64,000 nt of DNA from Devosia submarina (GTDB lineage: Bacteria; Pseudomonadota; Alphaproteobacteria; Rhizobiales; Devosiaceae), in assembly GCF_003056345.1 (NCBI RefSeq), contig NZ_PYWB01000002.1:248001-312000 (forward strand), written 5' to 3'. Numbering within the stretch: position 1 is the stretch's first letter; every line of letters starts with the position of its first letter. Positions 42,651 through 51,172 of the stretch are shown here, one piece after another. The notes under the pieces were generated by a model. The model made no database searches and had not been told where the DNA came from. It worked only from the letters and a program-made list of their open reading frames with translations. The position numbers and the translations under genes are program-made.

Positions 42651-43622
42651 CTAGCGGCTACGGCGGCGGAGCTGGTCGAAGAAGACGATGATGATGATCA
42701 GGGCGCCCGTGATGATGCGCTGCCAGAAGGAGTTGACGTTGAGCAGGTTCGCGCCATTGCTGATGGTGGCAAGAATAAATGCGCCGATCAGCGGGCCGTG
42801 GACGGAGCCAACCGCGCCGAACAGCGAGGTACCCCCGATTACCGAGGAGGCGATGGCCTGGAGTTCCCAGCCGTCGCCCTGCGTGGCGTTGCCGACGCCC
42901 AGGCGCGCGGCGAGCATGACGCCAACAATGGCGGCGCACATGGCGGAAAGGCCATAGGCGATATAGATCATGCGCGGGACGCTGACGCCCGAAAGGCGCG
43001 CGGCCTCGGGGTTGGAGCCCACTGCGTAGAGATAGCGGCCCCATTTGCTGAGGTGGAGGAATACGAAAGCCGGGACGGCAACGATGATCACCATCCAGAA
43101 GAGGTTCGGCACGCCCAGGAAGCTTTCACGCGAGAACTGGTTGAAGCCGGCATCGGTGATGTTGATGGTCGAGCCATTGGTCATCAGAAGGCCAATGCCG
43201 CGCAAGGAAGTGAGTGTCGCCAGGGTAATGATGAAAGGCGGCAGGCCCATCTTGACGATGCCGAAGGCGTGGAAAAAGCCGATCAGGAGGCCCATCAGGA
43301 GCGTTACGATGATGGCGATCCAGACCGGCACGCCTGATTGAATGAGGCTTGCGACCACCACTGTGGAAAAGCCCACAATGGCGCCCACCGACAGATCGAT
43401 GCCGGCGGTGATGATGACGAAGGTTTGCCCGATAGCCAGGATGGCGATCATGGAGCCCTGGCGCAGCAGATTGGAGATGTTGTTGCCGGTGGCGAAATTG
43501 GGTGTCGCGATGCTGAGCGCTACGCACAGGAGAACCAGCAGACCGACCAGGGTGAGCGCAAACAGGAAGTTCCAGTTGCGCCGGGTCTTGACGGAGGTCG
43601 GAACGGTTTCGGTGGTCATCAT
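42651..43622 (-). CDS. Ribose/xylose-type ABC permease (RbsC class)
   Basis: A 323-residue permease with about eight to ten helices. GQTFVIITAGIDLSVGAIVGFS and GSNPEAARLSGV are the RbsC-class signatures. It carries the usual short cytoplasmic N-terminus and ends in a basic tail QLRRRSR. It lies between ATPase (18 bp upstream) and dehydrogenase (4 bp downstream). Confidence 0.94.
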   Translation of the reverse strand: MMTTETVPTSVKTRRNWNFLFALTLVGLLVLLCVALSIATPNFATGNNISNLLRQGSMIAILAIGQTFVIITAGIDLSVGAIVGFSTVVVASLIQSGVPVWIAIIVTLLMGLLIGFFHAFGIVKMGLPPFIITLATLTSLRGIGLLMTNGSTINITDAGFNQFSRESFLGVPNLFWMVIIVAVPAFVFLHLSKWGRYLYAVGSNPEAARLSGVSVPRMIYIAYGLSAMCAAIVGVMLAARLGVGNATQGDGWELQAIASSVIGGTSLFGAVGSVHGPLIGAFILATISNGANLLNVNSFWQRIITGALIIIIVFFDQLRRRSR

Positions 43623-43640
43623 TGTCTCCAGATACGCCGG

Positions 43641-45197
43641 CTAAACGCCGATGGCCTCGGCCAGAATGTCTTCGTGCGATCGCTCGCGATAGGATTGACT
43701 GCCAACGAGATGGCCTTCGCGGAACACGTGGAGCGTGTCGGCGAGTTCATAGACTTCGGGCAGGTAAGACGAGATCAGGATGATCCCGGCACCATTTTTG
43801 AGCAGGCGGGCAAAGAGGCGGTAGATTTCGGCCTTGGTGCCCACGTCGACGCCCACGGTGGGCTCGTCGAAAATGAAAACCTCAGCACCATGGTTGAGCC
43901 ATTTGCCGATGACAATCTTTTGCTGGTTGCCGCCCGACATGGAGGAGGCGAGCGAACGACGTGATGGCGTCTTGATCTGAAGGTCTCGGATCTGCGCATC
44001 GGCACGGCGCTTTTCCTCGCCACTGTCGATGACGGGGCCGCGCATGAGCTGGTCGTAGACAGGCAGATTGATGTTGAGCCCGATCGGCAGATTAAGGTTC
44101 AGCCCCTGGTCGCGCCGGCTCTCCGGGGCGAGGGCTATGCCCAGATCGATGGCCTTGCGCTCGTTGGAGATGTCGACCGGCTGTTCCTTCCAGAGGATTT
44201 CGCCCGAGGTTTTTGGATTGCGCCCGAAAATGGAAAGCGCGAACTCGCTGCGGCCGGCGCCGATCAGGCCATAAAGGCCGACAATTTCGCCCTGGCGCAC
44301 GGTGATCGACACGTCGTTGAACCCCTTGCCGCTGAGATTGCGCGTTTGCAGCAGGGTCTTGCCGAAGGGGATTTCTTCCTTGTGGTAGATCTGCTCGAGC
44401 GTGCGGTTGATCATCAAGGCGACGAGTTCGGCGTCGTTGGTGTCCTCGATATTGCGGGTGCCGACATGGGTGCCGTCGCGCAGGACCGAAACGCGATCGG
44501 CGAGTTCGAACACTTCTTCCATGCGGTGGCTGATGTAGACGATGGTGACGCCCTCGGCCTTGAGGCGGCGGATCAAGGCGAAAAGCTGGGCCGCTTCCTG
44601 GCGGGTGAGGTAGGCGGTGGGTTCGTCGAAAATGATGAACTTGGTGCCGCGTAACGAGGCGCGGGCGGTGGCGACCAATTGCTGCTGGCCGATGGTGAGA
44701 GTGCCGAGCAGCGCGTCCGCGGGCAGGCTGAAGCCCATGTCATCGAGGATCTTCTGGGCTGCGCGGCTCATTTCACGGCGCTGCAGGAGGCCCCATTTGG
44801 TGTTTTCGTCGCCAAGGAAGATGTTGGCGGCAACGGAGAGTTGCCGGCAGAGCACCACTTCTTGGTGGACAGCGTTGATGCCGTGGTTGATGGCTTCGTT
44901 GGGCGTGGCGAGGTCGACCTCCTGCCCATTCCAGATGATGGTGCCGCCCGTGCGTCGGATTACGCCGGTGAGGAGCTTGATCAGGGTGGACTTTCCGGCG
45001 CCATTCTCGCCCACAATGGCGTGGATCTCGCCCCGGCGGAAGCTGAGCGTGCTTTTCTTGAGCGCCTGGACGTGACCATAGCGCTTTTCGAGGTCGCGCA
45101 GTTCAAGGATGATGTCGTGGGGTGGCAGAGCCGCTGCGCTGGTTTGACCGGCTGGGTGCGGCGGACCACTACTTAGATCAGTCAAGTTTGCCCCCAT
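43641..45197 (-). CDS. Ribose-type ABC ATPase with two nucleotide domains (RbsA class)
   Basis: A 518-residue tandem ATPase. The N-terminal domain has GENGAGKSTLIKLL, TIGQQQLVATARA and IIFDEPTAYL; the C-terminal domain has a degenerate Walker A GLIGAGRSEFALS, signature MSGGNQQKIVIGKWL and FIFDEPTVGVDVG. This asymmetry is normal for RbsA/XylG/MglA proteins. A 210-bp gap with a strong hairpin separates it from the upstream binding-protein gene. Confidence 0.95.
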   Translation of the reverse strand: MGANLTDLSSGPPHPAGQTSAAALPPHDIILELRDLEKRYGHVQALKKSTLSFRRGEIHAIVGENGAGKSTLIKLLTGVIRRTGGTIIWNGQEVDLATPNEAINHGINAVHQEVVLCRQLSVAANIFLGDENTKWGLLQRREMSRAAQKILDDMGFSLPADALLGTLTIGQQQLVATARASLRGTKFIIFDEPTAYLTRQEAAQLFALIRRLKAEGVTIVYISHRMEEVFELADRVSVLRDGTHVGTRNIEDTNDAELVALMINRTLEQIYHKEEIPFGKTLLQTRNLSGKGFNDVSITVRQGEIVGLYGLIGAGRSEFALSIFGRNPKTSGEILWKEQPVDISNERKAIDLGIALAPESRRDQGLNLNLPIGLNINLPVYDQLMRGPVIDSGEEKRRADAQIRDLQIKTPSRRSLASSMSGGNQQKIVIGKWLNHGAEVFIFDEPTVGVDVGTKAEIYRLFARLLKNGAGIILISSYLPEVYELADTLHVFREGHLVGSQSYRERSHEDILAEAIGV

Positions 45198-45341
45198 CTT
45201 CCCGCTTGTATGGTGTTAATCCCAAGCGGAAAGCTCGATTGGTTCGCTTGCGGTAAAACGGAGTTCCCGCTTCGTGGAATGACCCCGGTGGGAGGATAGA
45301 GCGAATTGGTCGCCCTATTGTGGCTCTCACACCCCCTCCCA

Positions 45342-45365
45342 ACCTCCCCCGTTAAAGGGGGAGGT
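45342..45365. terminator. Perfect 9-bp hairpin between binding-protein and ATPase genes
   Basis: ACCTCCCCC and GGGGGAGGT pair perfectly around a GTTAAA loop inside the operon, 44 bp past the binding-protein stop. There is no T tract, so it is more likely a 3'-end stabiliser or partial terminator that lets more binding protein than ATPase be made. It belongs to the same palindrome type as 22426 and 24521. Confidence 0.6.
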
Positions 45366-45408
45366 GCCGCTCTGTGATGGTGGCACGAGCGTGCCACTTG
45401 CATTTCAG

Positions 45409-46395
45409 CTAGTTCACTTTGGGATTGAGCAGTTCCTGGCTGCGCTCGTCGTCCATGTTGGCGGTGGTGATGAGGTTAGCGCCCGTGTCGACGAATTTTT
45501 CAACCGTTTCGCCCTTGGACACGGCAAGCGCGGTTTTGATGCCATCATAGCCCATGCGGTAGGGGTCCTGAACGACCAGGGCGTCGATGGTGCCGTCCTT
45601 GAGGAAGCCTACGAGCTTGTCGTCGCTGTCAAAGCCTACCAGGGCGACGCGCTCGGCTGCGCCATTTTCGGCGATGGCCTGGCCGGCGCCCTGAGCCTGG
45701 ATAAGGTTGGAGGCGAAGATGCCGACAAGGTTGGGGTTGGCGGTGAGCAGGTCGGTGGTGATGTTGAGGCCCGTGGCGGCCTGGCCATCGGCATATTTGT
45801 CGGCGACGAGGTTGAGGCCGGGATATTCGGCGGCAAGCTGTTCCATGAAGCCCTGGCGGCGTTCTTCGAGCGAGCCGGCATTGGGGCTGTTGGTGATGAT
45901 GGCGACGTCGCCCTCGATCTTGCCGGTTGCGGCCTCGATCGCAGCGGCAAGGCCGTCGGCAGCGATGCGGCCGCCCTGCACGTTGTCGGTGGTCAGGAAC
46001 GAGGAAAAGGCGTCCGATTCGGCCGAAGAGTCGATGCCGATGATCGGAACGGACTGCGCGGCTTCGGTGATGGGCGCGCCAAGCGCCGAGCGTTCAGTGG
46101 GCGCGATCACGATGGCGGCAGGGCTGCCCGAAACGGCGTTTTCCAGAATGGAAATCTGGCCATTGATGTCGGTTTCGGCCTGGGCACCCAGCTCGGGGAC
46201 GTTGACGCCGAGTTCCTGCCCGGCAGCACGGGCACCGGCCAGAACGATCTGCCAGTAGAAGGACGTGGTGTCCTTGACGATGATGGGGATGGTTACGTCC
46301 TGCGCCAGCGACACGGACGAACCCAACATGCCCGCAGCCAATGCGATGGACGATAGGCCCAGGACCGCGCGGCGGCCCAGCTTCTTGATGGTCAT
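45409..46395 (-). CDS. Ribose-type sugar-binding protein (RbsB class)
   Basis: A 328-residue periplasmic binding protein. A twin-arginine-containing signal (KKLGRRAVLGLSSIALAAG) precedes VTIPIIVKDTTSFYWQIVLAGARAAGQELG; VIAPTERSALGAPI, VPIIGIDSS, GSLEERRQGFMEQL and ALVGFDSDDKLVGFLKDGTIDALVVQDPYRMGY mark the RbsB/XylF fold. The exact sugar cannot be told. It is the first gene of a four-gene operon (binding protein, ATPase, permease, dehydrogenase), with AAAGGGAG ahead of its ATG. Confidence 0.93.
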   Translation of the reverse strand: MTIKKLGRRAVLGLSSIALAAGMLGSSVSLAQDVTIPIIVKDTTSFYWQIVLAGARAAGQELGVNVPELGAQAETDINGQISILENAVSGSPAAIVIAPTERSALGAPITEAAQSVPIIGIDSSAESDAFSSFLTTDNVQGGRIAADGLAAAIEAATGKIEGDVAIITNSPNAGSLEERRQGFMEQLAAEYPGLNLVADKYADGQAATGLNITTDLLTANPNLVGIFASNLIQAQGAGQAIAENGAAERVALVGFDSDDKLVGFLKDGTIDALVVQDPYRMGYDGIKTALAVSKGETVEKFVDTGANLITTANMDDERSQELLNPKVN

Positions 46396-46517
46396 TCTCT
46401 TCTCCCTTTACGGCACGCTTCGGCTTCTGTTGGTCCGATAGCGCGCTCCAACATAGAAGCACGGCTGAGGAGAATGTAAAGCGGGCAAACGCTATTTTTC
46501 GGGGATCATTAAGCCGG

Positions 46518-47222
46518 CTAGTGGCGCAGGAGCCGATCGCGGGCTTCGTTGATCTTGGAGGCGAGATAGCTCGAGCCCCCATGATCGGGATGAACAGCCT
46601 TCATCAGTTCGCGATGGGCGGCCTTGATATCGTCATCGCTGGCGCCCGGCTGAAGGCCGAGTATCTCATAGGCCTCGGCAAGTTCGTCCACTGGCGCGGA
46701 CTGGCTAGGGCCTGCATTTCCGGCGCTGTCCTGCTCGGCGAAATATTCACGCCAGCCGGCGCGATTGCTGTCGAGCCAGCTTTGGAGAAGGCTGATGCTG
46801 TCGGCGTCGCCCTGCACTTCCTCGATCAGGAGGCGCGTATCGTATTCCCCCAGATCCATAAGGTCGGCGCCGGTAAATTGGCCACTTGTTACGCGCCCGG
46901 CGACGGCACCAGTGTCGTGATCGAGCTCCATGGCGAAAAACCGGCTGCGGACCTTGGATATATTGCCGGGATCGCCCAGATTGCCATCAAGGGAAAAGGG
47001 ACCAAGCCTGCCGGTGCGCAGGATGGAGAAGACGCCGGCGCCAACAAAAACGGCGAGATCGATCCGGCGGGCCAGCACCAGGCCAATCGTCAGGAGCGCG
47101 CCGGCACCCCCGACAAGCCAGCGCAGGCCGGACCTGATGGTGCGAGGATCAAGGCGGCGGATATATTGGTAGGCGGCCAGGATAGCCAGCAGCGTGACAC
47201 CGCCGAGCAGAATATAGCTCAT
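46518..47222 (-). CDS. Membrane-anchored J-domain protein
   Basis: A 234-residue protein with two N-terminal helices (about 2-18 and 36-62), a middle region LGEYDTRLLIEEVQGDADSISLLQSWLDSNRAGWREYF, and a C-terminal J domain AYEILGLQPGASDDDIKAAHRELMKAVHPDHGG with an intact His-Pro-Asp. It would recruit and stimulate DnaK at the membrane. The middle region resembles that of other alphaproteobacterial DjlA-like proteins. The start overlaps the VWA gene stop by four bases, so the two are co-translated. Confidence 0.87.
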   Translation of the reverse strand: MSYILLGGVTLLAILAAYQYIRRLDPRTIRSGLRWLVGGAGALLTIGLVLARRIDLAVFVGAGVFSILRTGRLGPFSLDGNLGDPGNISKVRSRFFAMELDHDTGAVAGRVTSGQFTGADLMDLGEYDTRLLIEEVQGDADSISLLQSWLDSNRAGWREYFAEQDSAGNAGPSQSAPVDELAEAYEILGLQPGASDDDIKAAHRELMKAVHPDHGGSSYLASKINEARDRLLRH

Positions 47223-47941
47223 CGGCCTTCGATCTGCGCGAGCAAGGCGCGTGCGTGCTTGGTGCCCTGAAGCCTGAGATGTTCGCGTCCGCCGCCGGCA
47301 TAGGCGGCCACGGCCTTCAGAAGGGCTGCCAGCTCCTGGGGTGCGGAGGCATCAAAGCGGGCATAGGCACCCTTGGTCAAACGGGCAAATTCGCGAAAGG
47401 CTGCCTCGACACGGCTGTCGTGGCCTTCCTGGAACAAAAACATGGGGCAGTTAAGAAGGCCCAGCTCGCCCGCTTTTTGCGCGAGCTCGTCCACATTCTC
47501 CTCGATGGCGTCACCCACGAAAACAACGGCGTTGATCTTGCCCTTGGTATGCTCGGCACGGGCATGGGCAAAGACCTTCCCGATCTGGGTATTGCCGCCG
47601 CGGCAATCGATGCGGCTCATCAGGCGGGCAAGAGCTTGCGCATCGATCACCCATTTGGAGGCGCGGCATTCCCCGAAGCCGCGGAAATAGAGTAGCTGCA
47701 CTTGCAGGCCGCGGTCCTTGGGGAGGGCCTTGAACATCTCGGCCTGAAGCGACTGAGCCAAATCCCAGGTGGGCTGACGGCTCATGGTGGCATCAAGGGC
47801 AAACAGGAGCCGCCCCTGCCCTGCGCCTGCCGGACGCGCCAGCGTGCCGACCTTTTGGACAAAGGCGGCGACATCGGCGCTGACATTGGCCGATTGCTGC
47901 AGCGGCTTGTTGGGGGTGTTCGCGGGATCCTTGCTTGCCAT
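47219..47941 (-). CDS. VWA-domain (MIDAS) protein
   Basis: A 240-residue cytoplasmic protein with a von Willebrand factor A fold. LLFALDATMSRQ is the metal-ion-dependent adhesion motif in the DxTxS form; CRGGNTQIGK supplies the Thr and VVFVGDAIEEN the second Asp. The rest (YARFDASAPQELAALLKAVAAYAGGG) matches small VWA proteins of Hyphomicrobiales. ATG at 47941 is used; an in-frame GTG at 47974 with AGGA upstream is an alternative. It sits between a small conserved gene and the J-domain gene, which suggests a protein-folding or complex-assembly role (inference). Confidence 0.82.
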   Translation of the reverse strand: MASKDPANTPNKPLQQSANVSADVAAFVQKVGTLARPAGAGQGRLLFALDATMSRQPTWDLAQSLQAEMFKALPKDRGLQVQLLYFRGFGECRASKWVIDAQALARLMSRIDCRGGNTQIGKVFAHARAEHTKGKINAVVFVGDAIEENVDELAQKAGELGLLNCPMFLFQEGHDSRVEAAFREFARLTKGAYARFDASAPQELAALLKAVAAYAGGGREHLRLQGTKHARALLAQIEGR

Positions 47942-47984
47942 AGGGAAGATATGTGCTCGGGCAAGCGCCCGCACAAGTCCTGCG

Positions 47985-48290
47985 CTAGAGGCGATCGGGA
48001 TGGGGCGGCTTGGTTTGCCCTACAAGCTTGGCCAGTTCGGAGAAGGCTGGCGTCTGGCCATCGGCCGCGCTGTTGTTGGCAAGGAACAGCAGCCGGGGCG
48101 CGAAGGCGACCGCATCCTGCTCTGCGCCGCTCAGGCTCTCGTTGCGGTAGTCGCCCAGGGCAGTCTGCTCGGCGCGGCGCAGGGCCAGTCCGACTTCGTC
48201 GCGCGTCAGAATACCTTTTTCGACAAGGGCGTTGTTGATGGCGGCGATGGCGAGGTAGAGGCCCTCGAGCTGCAGATTGGCCGTGTTCAA
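47985..48290 (-). CDS. Conserved small protein of unknown function (101 aa)
   Basis: It begins MNTANLQLEGLYLAIAAINN and continues with helices that contain LVEKGILTRDEVGLALRRAEQTAL; a hydrophobic patch FAPRLLFLANN lies near the C-terminus. No catalytic motif is seen. The start is a TTG at 48290, chosen because AGGAGA lies seven bases upstream; the longer open frame has no protein-like sequence before it. It lies between the DUF983 gene (26 bp) and the VWA gene (about 40 bp), in one apparent operon. Confidence 0.7.
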   Translation of the reverse strand: MNTANLQLEGLYLAIAAINNALVEKGILTRDEVGLALRRAEQTALGDYRNESLSGAEQDAVAFAPRLLFLANNSAADGQTPAFSELAKLVGQTKPPHPDRL

Positions 48291-48316
48291 AATCTGTCTC
48301 CTGTTGCTGGCAAAAT

Positions 48317-48718
48317 TCAGAAGCCGTGGAGCCGGCGCGCCCATTGCATGCCCACAATGGCGCCCTTGATGGAGGGCAGCATGAGCAGCGGCAGGATCAC
48401 GGCAAGTGGTATAAGGATGGCGAGGTAGATCCACGCCGCGATTTCGGGCCCGGACTGGAAATGGAGCAGGCCGCCGACCAGAATATGGCCGACAATGGTG
48501 ATGGCGACATAGGCCGGCAGGTCGTCGGCACGATGGTGGCTGTAGTCGAGCCCGCACTGCTCGCAGCTATCGGCGATCTTTAGGTATTTGCGATAGAGCT
48601 TGCCTTCGCCACAACGCGGGCAGCGGCAGCGAACGCCATTCATCATCGCAGGGCCCAGGTCGCGATCGGTGTCAGAGGCTTGCCTGGAGGCGCTTTGAAC
48701 GTCCTGGTTGTTGCTCAT
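48317..48718 (-). CDS. DUF983 zinc-ribbon membrane protein
   Basis: A 133-residue protein: CRCPRCGEGKLYRKYLKIADSCEQCGLD gives two Cys-x2-Cys pairs of a zinc ribbon, then two membrane helices (about 68-90 and 95-115). DUF983 members are frequently encoded with cytochrome-oxidase genes, and their function is unknown. ATG at 48718 follows GGGAG by seven bases. Together with the three genes downstream it may form a four-gene operon. Confidence 0.9.
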   Translation of the reverse strand: MSNNQDVQSASRQASDTDRDLGPAMMNGVRCRCPRCGEGKLYRKYLKIADSCEQCGLDYSHHRADDLPAYVAITIVGHILVGGLLHFQSGPEIAAWIYLAILIPLAVILPLLMLPSIKGAIVGMQWARRLHGF

Positions 48719-48912
48719 GGCGTGGCTCCCGTTCTCCCTGAATGAACCATGCGAACCTCTTATGGTTCCGGCTTGCCTGGAGCCCCGATAGGGACTTGAA
48801 AACCAAACAGCGAATTCTAGATCACCTCCTGCCAAGCCCATCATGGGTTGGTTTGTCAGTGGGACCCTTATAGGGTCCTTCCTATCTATGTTGCTCATCA
48901 GAGGATGTAGTT

Positions 48913-49239
48913 ATGTGGACAAACACTGGTTTTGCCATTGATCCCAGGGATGTCGATGAGGTCGAGCGGAGCGATCTGATCGGGTATTACCACCCGCGCG
49001 AGATCGTCGCCGACCAAAGCCTCAGCGTGGCGCGACGACGAGCATTGCTCGCCCATTGGCTGTCGGATCGCAATGCGGTGCGCGGCGTGCCGGGGCTGAG
49101 ATCAACCAGCACGGGCGTTACGGCCAGGGTGGATGACCTGCGGGCCGCGCTTTGTGCGCTTGATCGCGTTGAGGAGATGGTGCCCGCCGAATTGGCAGCG
49201 CACCAGATGGGGCAATCGAGCATGGGAGCGGCAGCGTGA
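48913..49239 (+). CDS. Hypothetical protein (108 aa)
   Basis: The N-terminal part reads VDEVERSDLIGYYHPREIVADQSLSVARRRALLAHWLSDRNAVRGVPGLR, a helical region where SVARRRALLAHWLSD also occurs in other short alphaproteobacterial proteins of unknown role. GAGGATGTAGTT precedes the ATG. It overlaps the next gene by four bases (GTGA), so both are translated from one message. Confidence 0.7.
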   Translation: MWTNTGFAIDPRDVDEVERSDLIGYYHPREIVADQSLSVARRRALLAHWLSDRNAVRGVPGLRSTSTGVTARVDDLRAALCALDRVEEMVPAELAAHQMGQSSMGAAA

Positions 49240-49430
49240 ATCTCTCGTGGAATTCCCTTACGCCCTTGCAGCAACGAGCCCTTGCGGCGCTGAGCCAGCT
49301 TGGCACATCGCCCCTGCCGAGCGAACTGGCCGAGCAACTATATAGCCTTGGGCTCGTCGAGCCGGTGGATGCAAGGCGCTATTGTATGAGCTTGAAGGGC
49401 AGCACGGTGTTGCCGCCAACCATTCACTAG
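49236..49430 (+). CDS. Hypothetical protein (64 aa), coupled to the gene before it
   Basis: A short protein starting with GTG inside the previous stop. LTPLQQRALAALSQLG and LAEQLYSLGLVEPVD suggest a small helical or winged-helix-like domain. I do not recognise a family. Its four-base overlap with the previous gene is the main coding evidence. Confidence 0.6.
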   Translation: MNLSWNSLTPLQQRALAALSQLGTSPLPSELAEQLYSLGLVEPVDARRYCMSLKGSTVLPPTIH

Positions 49431-49665
49431 CTTTGCAAGCCCTAGGCCCGGGAGCGTTTCCGGGCCGTTTGCCGGCTGCTGGCGATAGGGACGAGTTGCC
49501 ACGCAGGTGACCGAGCTCACCAGATCAACTGGTGGGCGATGGTCGGGTCATTGTTAGGCAGGAAAGGCGGCTGGAACTTCCATGTCGAAGCAGCGCACCC
49601 TTGCGCAGGCAACCCGGGAACGGCAGAGCCGTTGTCCCTCATATCGAGCGGCAAGTGAGCGTAAC

Positions 49666-49854
49666 ATGAGCGATTCAGCAAATCCCGAGCGCCCCCGGCC
49701 GGAAACCGACGAGGTGCTGGTTGAGCGCAACCGCGGCGTGGCCGAACGGGCTGCCCTGGGCAACAATCCCTATGGCAGCATGGTGCGCATCATCCTGGGC
49801 GTAGTGGCGTTTATTGTGGTGTTCGGCACGATCTTTTACCTGGCGATGAACTAG
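49666..49854 (+). CDS. Small C-tail-anchored membrane protein (62 aa)
   Basis: An acidic/basic N-terminal half (PERPRPETDEVLVERNRG) and a C-terminal helix (MVRIILGVVAFIVVFGTIFYLAMN). ATG at 49666 has only a weak ribosome site; ATG at 49582 in the same frame would add a basic 28-residue extension. The family is unknown. It faces another small tail-anchored gene at 49958. Confidence 0.55.
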   Translation: MSDSANPERPRPETDEVLVERNRGVAERAALGNNPYGSMVRIILGVVAFIVVFGTIFYLAMN

Positions 49855-49912
49855 GCCGCGCCGGCAAGCACGACGGGCCCGCATGATCGGGCTAGTTCGC
49901 GCCGTTTCTCCC

Positions 49913-49931
49913 AAGCGTCGGGCCGACGCTT
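49913..49931. terminator. Hairpin between two convergent small genes
   Basis: AAGCGTC, GGGCC, GACGCTT: a perfect 7-bp stem between convergent stop codons. No T tract. Possible bidirectional terminator. Confidence 0.4.
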
Positions 49932-49957
49932 GTGCGGAGGTCGTGAAGCAAGGGTTT

Positions 49958-50239
49958 TTAGTCGGCTGCCAGGAAAATGGTCGAGATCGCGACGATGGCG
50001 ACGACCACTATAAGCAGAAGGTAGATCATGCCGCCGGAAACTGCCGGCCGGCCTTCGCCGCCAGGCGACCAGGGGGCAGATTGCTTTTCGAGCTTGCGCT
50101 CCTGGGGCGTGGGCGGAGAGCCGCCCGCCTCAGCGTCTGTGCCCAGGGGGGCAGTTGCGGGATCGGGCATGGCGACTTTCTCACCAGTGCGGCCCTTGTC
50201 GATATCGTCACGCAGTTGATCGGTTGTCGGGTTTGCCAT
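49958..50239 (-). CDS. Small C-tail-anchored membrane protein (93 aa)
   Basis: Starts MANPTTDQLRDDIDKGRTGEKV, a charged segment reminiscent of stress-related DUF proteins; a proline-rich linker (PWSPGGEGRPAVSGG) follows, and a C-terminal helix MIYLLLIVVVAIVAISTIFLA. The function is unknown. ATG at 50239 lacks a strong ribosome site. The neighbour across the divergent gap is a DUF2934 gene. Confidence 0.6.
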   Translation of the reverse strand: MANPTTDQLRDDIDKGRTGEKVAMPDPATAPLGTDAEAGGSPPTPQERKLEKQSAPWSPGGEGRPAVSGGMIYLLLIVVVAIVAISTIFLAAD

Positions 50240-50371
50240 GCATACATAAAGTGGCAACCAGCAACCGCGTTCCATGCTTGAGCCAGGGATCGTGGACCCA
50301 TATCGTGCGTTACAACGTGAACGATGGGGCAGCGGGGCTGTTTAGCATCGGTATTTCATCGGGAATGGACA

Positions 50372-50617
50372 ATGCCAGACGAGAACGACCCCTGGATCGA
50401 CAAGGATTTTGAGTCAGCGGTGCGCGACACCGCCTATTTCCTGTGGGAGAACGATGGCCGCCCCCTGGGCCGGGAAAAGGAATACTGGTTCACCGCCCTC
50501 GACAGATGCCTGCGCCAACGCGAGGCAGACGCCCTGCTGCGCCAAAATCCACCTGCAGAAGGGGCAGAACAGGGTGGGGCCTCCGCGGATACCAGCGGTA
50601 AGAACAGCGGCACTTGA
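50372..50617 (+). CDS. DUF2934 domain protein
   Basis: An 81-residue protein. AYFLWENDGRPLGREKEYWF is the DUF2934 signature (aromatic-Trp-Glu, Gly-Arg-Pro, Glu-x-Trp), as found in many short Hyphomicrobiales and Acetobacterales proteins of unknown function. The tail is polar. ATG at 50372 starts MPDENDPW. It is 72 bp ahead of a response regulator gene on the same strand. Confidence 0.82.
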   Translation: MPDENDPWIDKDFESAVRDTAYFLWENDGRPLGREKEYWFTALDRCLRQREADALLRQNPPAEGAEQGGASADTSGKNSGT

Positions 50618-50689
50618 ACCATCTGGCTTAACCAAAGTTATAGCCATGTAACGCAGGTCGCGCGAAACTGCGGGACGAGGTGGAGCGAC

Positions 50690-51172
50690 ATGGCATCAGA
50701 AGAAGCGGCCGATCTCAACGGCAAACGCATCGTTGTGGTCGAGGATGATTTTGTGCTTGCCACCGATATCTGCCGGTCCTTGCGGGATCTGGGTGCCACT
50801 GTGCTCGGCCCCGCGCCGACGCCGTTTTATGCCATGCACCTGATTGGGCGCAAAAAGATCGATGCGGCCGTGCTTGATGTGCGGCTGCATGGCACCACAG
50901 TGTTCGAAGTTGCCGACATGCTGCGCGACCAGGGCGTGCCGATCATTTTCGCAACGGCCTCGGATCGCAAGTCGATGCCGAACCGGTTCCGGGAATCGCC
51001 GTTGCTGGAAAAGCCGTTTGATCGCAAAAAGCTGGTCAACGAGATCCATGCGGTGACGCGGCGGCCTGTTGTGCGGCCGACCAGCCCCTTGCGTACGATA
51101 TTGCCCAGCACGCAGCGGGAAGCTCCGGCGCAGATGTTTGCCCGCGCCCTGGCCCGCAGCTTTGCCCGCTAG
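50690..51172 (+). CDS. Single-domain response regulator
   Basis: A 160-residue receiver-only protein: acidic pocket VVEDD (17-20), phospho-Asp63 in AVLDVRLHG, and Lys in LEKPFDRK. The C-terminal 35 residues (after TRRPVV) look disordered and end in a basic FARALARSFAR. Such proteins often take phosphate from HWE or HisKA_2 kinases like the one at 8426, but that link is speculative. GTGGAG precedes the ATG. The stop abuts the Crp/Fnr gene's stop. Confidence 0.92.
   Translation: MASEEAADLNGKRIVVVEDDFVLATDICRSLRDLGATVLGPAPTPFYAMHLIGRKKIDAAVLDVRLHGTTVFEVADMLRDQGVPIIFATASDRKSMPNRFRESPLLEKPFDRKKLVNEIHAVTRRPVVRPTSPLRTILPSTQREAPAQMFARALARSFAR

Noticed and set aside
45182-45403. A 73-codon frame between sugar-binding protein and ATPase genes
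   Set aside because: It runs across the repeat hairpin and translates to low-quality sequence; the gap is better explained as regulatory.
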